The notes beneath the pieces are model-generated. The model searched no databases and had not been told where the DNA came from. It saw only the letters and a list, made by a program, of their open reading frames with translations. From assembly GCA_028023455.1 (NCBI GenBank), contig JAQFVV010012395.1, positions 2,230,001-2,294,000 on the forward strand: a stretch of 64,000 bases of DNA. Reading direction: 5' to 3'. Of the stretch, positions 58,140-64,000 are shown one piece after another. Positions within the stretch are counted from its first letter, which is position 1, and the number at the start of each line of letters is the position of its first letter. The position numbers and the translations under genes are program-made. Origin of the DNA: Epiperipatus broadwayi. Taxonomy: Eukaryota; Onychophora; Udeonychophora; Euonychophora; Peripatidae.

Positions 58140-60207
58140 ATAATGTTCCAAATGAAGGTGGAGACAGCAGTCAATCGTATCTGCAACTACCAGGGCGCCA
58201 TCTAGGCATTTGAGCCTAGAAAAATTTATAAAGTAGGCAGATACGCACTGATAAGATTCCACTTTATTTAATATTTAGATCGTTAGCCAAAGTCACTAGC
58301 TCAGTGGAGATGCAGAGATAATAATCTATATCTTAATTTATATCTTAAATATAAATAAATAAAAGCTACTGCCAGAAATTAACACATAAAAATATTTATT
58401 TACGCACATATATAATTTTGAATCATTTTTAAATTTTGAGGAACAACATTAATTTTTTTTTTTTTTAGATTTTAATATTCTGTTAATTTAACTTATTATT
58501 TTAAAATTTTAAATCATCTACAGATGAATTTATATTTATTTTAAGATTGTCGAGTATGAATAGACTACATAGATCTGCATTTGAAAAGAAAATATTCTAT
58601 CCCTTATTTAACCTTAGGCCAAAAAGTTCGCAGTCAAATTGGCGTCAATCCATCTGATACATTTATGTATTCAATGTAGCATGAAAATGCGACAACACAA
58701 AATACTATACTGTCAGGAATGTACGTCTGAACAGTAAGTAGAGTTAGAGAAGACATTGTCTCTCCACCAACAGGAATGCTACATCTGTTGGCGAGTAGAA
58801 CAATAAACATAAAACTCCATAGGAATGGATTGCGGTCCTTTGCCATCTTACAAACCTATCCATAGGCAAACAGAAGGTGTGGTGTATATATGCAATCCTG
58901 CCCATAGTGGATCTCATACTATATCTACTAATTACACAAATATATCCAATCCATTGAGCCAATTCAACTACAAAACAAATAACCTAAGATTACCCTCCCT
59001 TAATATAACTTTACAAAACTATATAGACATTCACGCCCAACTTAAATTTAACATTTAGATACGTTTGCACAGATGAATTTTATACAATTTGTTTTATAAT
59101 GTCAAGTATAGATCGGCTGCACAGATTCCATGGTTAAAAACATTTCAAAATAAACACAACCGATCAAAATACAAAATCATCGATAACGTCAATTGCATAG
59201 GGAATACACAAATCCCATCAGCATTCATCGTAAGATGCTGCAGTGACATCGTTGACCTATATATTCTAATCAAATGTGAAAACCACAACATAATCAACTG
59301 CTAACGAATCTATGCAACATCTATACCCAACCTTAAATTTCCTCATTTAAAATTTAAACAATAAATAATTTATACAATAAGAAAAAAAATGGAAATGATG
59401 TTTATCAATCGAAAAACATATAAAATTAAACATTATTAATTTAATCTAAAAACTTACAAAAGTCAGATAAGAGTCCATTTTAACATTTAAGTTGGCTTGT
59501 TTATTAATTTATCAAACCCGGATGAAAGTTCTTAATTATTCTTTTTTTTATGATTCTAAAAATTGTTTAGTTCATATAGCTCACAGTAGAATCCATGTTC
59601 CTGTTGGCAATTCCCATGAAGACTTTCAGGGAAGGCTGGTCTGATATTTTGGAGTAGCATTAGCTGGTTCCATTCTGGTATCACAGTCTTTTCATTTTTT
59701 AAACTAAGTGAGAGAGAACGACAAGTGCGTCTTTATCGTTCGTCTCACCAAATCAAGTTGGAAACTGGAACTCAATATTTTTTCTTTTTATAGTCCTCCT
59801 ATGGATTCCATGAACAAAGACATCACTGTTCCATTTTTTCGTTATGGTCTGGGCCTTTATTTGCTGCTTCTACATTGGACAAGCCAATTCTTTATTCCTT
59901 ATCTAATTTTGATCTGACTTCTTAATTACACAGCTTTTGGATAATTAATAAACAATCATTTCCATCTACAAAAATATTTTATCTTTAAGTCTTGTACTTT
60001 CTTTATAAAAAAGTACGTTCAAATACTTATTTATTTGTTTTTTTTTTTAAAAAATATTTTTAAAGTTTTGAATCTGTGCGAATATATACGTTTAACAAAC
60101 ATTTTAATTTTAGCGTTTAGTTTTTTTTAAAATAGATTTTATTTTTATTTGCGAACTTTAAGATTTTATTTTAAATTAATGTAACGACATATTTATATAT
60201 CGTTACA
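58140..60207 (-). mobile_element. solo-LTR-like element, 2.07 kb, with 5-bp target duplication ATATT
   Basis: ATATT flanks it at 58,135-58,139 and 60,208-60,212. On the minus strand it starts TGTAACGATATATAAATATG and ends ...CATTAT. It is colinear with 43,684-45,792, with a few indels and clearly higher identity than to the 22.6 kb copy. A TA-rich TTTTTATAGTCC string at about 59,782 could be promoter-related, but the strand of transcription is inferred from the TG end. No interior genes remain, as expected after LTR-LTR recombination. Frame 58,634-58,846 is shared with the other copy. Confidence 0.9.
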
Positions 60208-61299
60208 ATATATTCTATTGTAATCAAAGTTTATCAATAAAATATGAGCAATTATAAATAATATATGAGCTATGTGAGTAGGATTAAAAAAATATAGTGG
60301 ATGTTTTACACTGTTCCATATTAACACAATTTGTAAGGTGTATTTTTTCTGAATAATAATAATAATTCACAATAGCTATATATAGATCATATTAAGTTAT
60401 TTAAAATTGAGACTAAAACATTTATATAATACAAAAAAAAGTTTCACATTCTTAGCTATTTTATAATTTAAATCGATATTTTTTATCAGATCACCACAAC
60501 CAATGCTTAAAAGAAACCAAAAGAATATTCATTATCTTCTGATAAATTAAAAGTAATGTAGTATACACCAAAAATATTTGTTAGTATTATTATCTTAAGA
60601 TGATTCATTATTCAATGCAAATATTTTCATTTATATTTAAGCTACTCATAATCTTCTGGCAACAATGTATGATTATAATATCAATTTGAATAAGTGCAAT
60701 ATAATACAATTATCATGCACAACACAATTATTATTATTTTTAAAAAATCTTTTATAATTTTTGTTGAGATTTGTAATATAAAAATTATATAATTTAAAGG
60801 ACTTTAGCTTTGATCCCCTTAAATATTTATTTCTTGAGTGCAATACATACCCTGGATTTCTAGTAATGTACACATACATATTTTTTAAAAAAAAATGTTA
60901 TAAATTTAATTCAATCGTTTTTACTTTTTCTCTCTCTAATATGAGTATACTTTATAATAAATAAATAAAAAATATTAAGATTTCATTTTCAAAAACAAAA
61001 CTTCATAAGAATTCATTTCCATTATATTTTTTCATTCAAATAAAAAACTTCTACAAAGATTATATCTTTCCATCTCTTCATTAATAATAATTTTAAAGTA
61101 ACTGAAGTGATAAAAAATATTAGCATGAAATATTTGATAGCGTGGAAATAAATTTCATATACTGTATATTACTTAGATTTAATGGTCTTTGTAGTATTGT
61201 TAATCAACTTTATCACATGACATTAGATATATTAACTAATCTTTAATAACTAAGAGCATTGATTTAAAATAGAATTAATTCTATACTTTGATTTGTTAC
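60208..61299 (-). other. intronic AT-rich tract beside the donor of the right exon
   Basis: Right (5') end of the putative 26 kb intron. No other exon or bounded repeat recognised. Confidence 0.55.
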
Positions 61300-61374
61300 C
61301 TGCAAAGCACAGACTTCATCTTGAAGTAGTTTCGTTTCTTTAGAGTTAGATTCCTTTATTAAGCTTATTTTTTT
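61300..61374 (-). CDS. internal exon of an unidentified coiled-coil protein gene (upstream exon)
   Basis: 75 nt, exactly 25 codons, phase 0 at both ends. The acceptor is TTTTATATTTAG (61,375 and upward, preceded by TTATTTATTTTTG). The donor is CAG|GTAAC at 61,300/61,299, a textbook CAG|GTAA junction. The reading includes ISLIKESNSKETKLLQDEV and ends CALQ. It is Lys/Glu/Leu-rich and helical, in keeping with the Leu/Gln coiled coil of 35,083-35,257, to which it splices in frame. Together the two exons encode about 83 residues of coiled coil. No start or stop codon is in the window, so the gene extends to the right. Protein identity not recognised. Confidence 0.72.
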
Positions 61375-62766
61375 CTAAATATAAAATCAAAAATAAATAA
61401 TTAAACAACACGTATATTAAATTCGTATCTAACTAACTGTGAATAATTTTAAAAAATGTTCAATTAATGAAAATGATTATCAAACTGAACGTAAAAATTT
61501 TAATCTATCCTTCAGTCACAAATTTCATCAAAACTATATTTTCTTCATTTCTAAGATTTTTTTTTCTTATACTTCTAATGTTTTAACTTATTTATACCTA
61601 AGTTATCTTCAGAATATTTCATATATATATGTACGTGCGTTTATGATTATACATATATAAAATGTATCAACACTCTTGAAAGACATACGTACGGTACACA
61701 CATCCCCTAGCCTCCCCCCCTAAAATTACATATGCTGTACATATGTTCTTAACATATCTTTCACCATAGCTCAATCCTATCACAACACCCATTACTCCAG
61801 AAGTTAGATCAATCTCTCTCACTATGGATGCATTTTGAAACATTCACTTCACTTTTTCAAGTGAATGTGCTATACATAACACCTTATAATTTAACTTTAG
61901 GTACATATTTTTAGGCATACTGTATTTAAATTTAACTATCATATATATACATTTTAGATATATTTCAAACTACTCTCCTATCATTCATTCCTGAAACATA
62001 TGACCAAAAATGGGTGAAATAAATAAATGATCTCTAAGATGCACATTTTCATGTTGAACCAGCATGCAGCAGTCAGTTAGATCAGATTATAATCTCATAC
62101 ATATATATTATCATTTGTTTAATATTGTATAGATAGCAGATTATTATTGTTTGATAACAAATGTTAAACTTTCTGCACTCACAACTTTGACACATCCACT
62201 TTTTGTAAATATATCAATGATTATTACTAATCATTTATTTATCCCTAACTTAAATATATATTTTAAATCTCATCTAATAAATAGTATGTCTTTAGGATTA
62301 TTGAGGTACCAACACATGAGTTTCTTTGCCCATATTGTAGTTTTGATTATTTTGACTACACCATTCTCATGTAAAGCAAGAATTTGTTTCTATCCACTTT
62401 TAACATACTGTTATGTCTGTTTTTTTCTGCAACTATTTACACTATACATATATTGTTTTGAAATGATCTAAAATAATAAAAAAATATTAAAAAAGCATTG
62501 ATTTTCCTACTAAAATTATTTCATTTTTATATGATTTAAAATAAATATTTATATGACAATTTTTTTAAGTTTCCTTGATATAAATATTTTAATCTTTTGT
62601 TGTGAAATAATATTTTCAATATATATTTAACCTAATATTGTTTTATAAATTTATTCATTAAATAATGAATTTATACTAATGATAAATAATTAAGATAAAG
62701 CATAAATACAATAACCACTAAACATCACATGATCAACATTTCTTATGCTTGACAATAACTGTTATT
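61375..62766 (-). other. AT-rich tract, probably the preceding intron
   Basis: No further exon found. A TA run at 61,620-61,630 and a C/T-rich stretch at 61,700-61,820 have no recognisable function. Open frames 61,439-61,660 and 62,151-62,471 are hydrophobic, AT-biased and without motif. The end (62,700-62,766) matches loosely the ACATCACATGATCA sequence that precedes each array unit further right. Confidence 0.5.
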
Positions 62767-62907
62767 AAAACAGGCAAAACACTTCATACAGTAGTGCCAC
62801 TCAGTGCAAGCCAGAGTAATCAATGAATGCCAGAAGGCTTGTGCATAAAATACCTATCTGGCATTCATTGATTACTCTGGCTACTGTATGGAGAGTTTTA
62901 CCTGTTA
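62767..62907. mobile_element. foldback element with a perfect 25-bp internal hairpin
   Basis: The outer arms AACAGGCAAAAC.../...GTTTTACCTGTT are imperfect inverted repeats. Inside, 62,810-62,834 and 62,857-62,881 are perfect 25-bp inverted complements (GCCAGAGTAATCAATGAATG...), separated by a 22-nt loop. It belongs to the same family as 7,877-8,054 and the array to its right, but is a deleted form. Confidence 0.92.
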
Positions 62908-62958
62908 TAAATACAAAAATTAAAAATAATTTTATAAAACAACATTAACATTCATATA

Positions 62959-64000
62959 TAATCAGAGCAAAACTCTCCATACAGTATTGCCACCTGTGCT
63001 AAACAGAGTAATCATTGGATGCCAGAAGGCTTGTGCATAAAATCCCTATCTAATGCCTACTCATCCAATATCCCCAGACTAGTTTCTGGCTTGTGGCCTT
63101 TGTCAGTGAGGAGCTTTGGATCTGAGAGCACTGCATCTAGATCTTAGGATCTAATGCAATCCTCTAGCAACCGCCTTTTATTTCTACTTAACTATGAAAC
63201 TATGAGAATGAAATTGAAAACACAAAAAATATTTTCAATCTAAGCTCAATAGCTTATATAGTCATATGGATCTGAACTCAGTTCAGCACCCATACATTTT
63301 GGTGTCTTTGGCTCTTTTACAACCATAGCCACCACTATCCTATTAGGCAGGATTGGTGTTAAACCATTAAGCATCACATGATCACATTCCCTATACTAGC
63401 ACATTATTTGTTGATAAACAGAGCAAAACTTTCCATACAGTAGTGCCACCTGTGCTAAACAGAGTAATCAATGGATGCCAGAAGGCTTGTGCATAAAATC
63501 CCTATCTAATGCCTACTCATCCAATATTCCCAGACTAGTTTCTGGCTTGTGTCCTTCGTCAGTGAGGAGCTTTGGATCTGAGAGCACTGCATCTAGATCT
63601 TAGGATCTAATGCAACCCTCTAGCAACCACCTTTTATCTCTACTTAACTATAAAACTATGAGAATGAAATTGAAAACACAAAAAATATTTTTAATCTAAG
63701 CTCAATAGCTTATATAGTCATATGGGTCTGAACTCAGTTCAGCACCCATACATTTTGGTGTCTTTGGCTCTTTTACAACCATAGCCACCACTATCCTATT
63801 AGGCAGGATTGGTGTTAAACCATTAAGCATCACATGATCACATTCCTTATACTAGCACATTATTTGTTGATAAACAGAGCAAAACTCTCCATACAGTATT
63901 GCCACCTGTGCTAAACAGAGTAATCAATGGATGCCATTGGATGAGTAGGCATTAGATAGGGATTTTATGCACAAGCCTTCTGGCACCCATTGATTACTCT
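62959..64000 (+). repeat. 456-bp tandem array of the foldback family, inverting at the window end
   Basis: Units start at about 62,959, at 63,415 and at 63,871, each with (AAA)CAGAGCAAAACT-TCCATACAGTA. Period is 456 bp and the two full units differ at only a few positions. Each unit holds the foldback arm, a middle segment (CTCATCCAATAT-CCCAGACTAG) and about 300 bp of additional sequence (including CAGTTCAGCACCCATACATT). The third unit departs at about 63,935: after GGATGCCA it switches to the inverted middle segment and reads back through CTTCTGGCACCCATTGATTA. The window therefore ends inside a long hairpin, and the array continues beyond it. Confidence 0.93.

Noticed and set aside
1-64000. 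CRISPR arrays, bacterial promoters or operons
   Set aside because: No regularly spaced identical 25-40 bp repeats with unique spacers; composition, introns and retroelements indicate a eukaryotic nuclear genome.

Overview
This window looks like nuclear DNA from an animal with a very AT-rich, repeat-laden genome and long introns. There are no bacterial-style operons, no long intact protein genes and no rRNA genes. Long open frames are rare; the longest (237 codons) belongs to a retrotransposon. Nearly everything recognisable is a transposable-element copy or a relic of one. The species cannot be fixed from the sequence. The non-LTR element types and large introns would suit an arthropod (for example an arachnid), a mollusc, a cnidarian or a flatworm.

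Host gene content is small. Two short minus-strand exons, 61,300-61,374 and 35,083-35,257, have clean splice acceptors and GTAAC/GTAAG donors, compatible phase and a continuous Gln/Leu/Lys-rich coiled-coil reading. They most likely belong to one gene of unknown identity. If they are adjacent exons, the 26 kb between them is a single intron, and the rest of the window to the left is also intronic or downstream sequence.

Layout. 1-6.1 kb: microsatellite and AT-rich DNA. 6.1-9.7 kb: a tandem duplication, a small hairpin motif, a foldback element and a decayed reverse-transcriptase C-terminus. 9.7-17.3 kb: mostly featureless, with three coding-like relics. 17.3-22.1 kb: a recent LTR retrotransposon on the minus strand with two near-identical 1.2 kb LTRs, a primer-binding site and a gag gene broken by two UGA codons, but no pol. 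22.6-24.5 kb: a solo-LTR-like element. 24.8-25.5 kb: a LINE 3' relic. 28.4-31.6 kb: a GC-richer block with internal repeats, possibly another large LTR. 33-36.7 kb: a zinc-finger-like open segment, the coiled-coil exon and a LINE RT relic.

37.6-51.3 kb is a nested stack. An old gag-only LTR retrotransposon, related by gag sequence to the 17-22 kb element, has its right LTR split by a 6.8 kb TA-flanked terminal-inverted-repeat DNA transposon. That transposon carries a 2.1 kb solo-LTR-like insertion with its own 5-bp target duplication, plus a tRNA-derived SINE and several local tandem duplications. 58.1-60.2 kb holds a second 2.1 kb solo-LTR-like copy with a perfect 5-bp target duplication. 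The right edge (62.8-64.0 kb) is a foldback element followed by a 456-bp tandem array of the same family that inverts on itself at the window end. The same family sits at 7.9 kb.

All calls were made by eye without database searches. Boundaries marked approximate could move by tens of bases.
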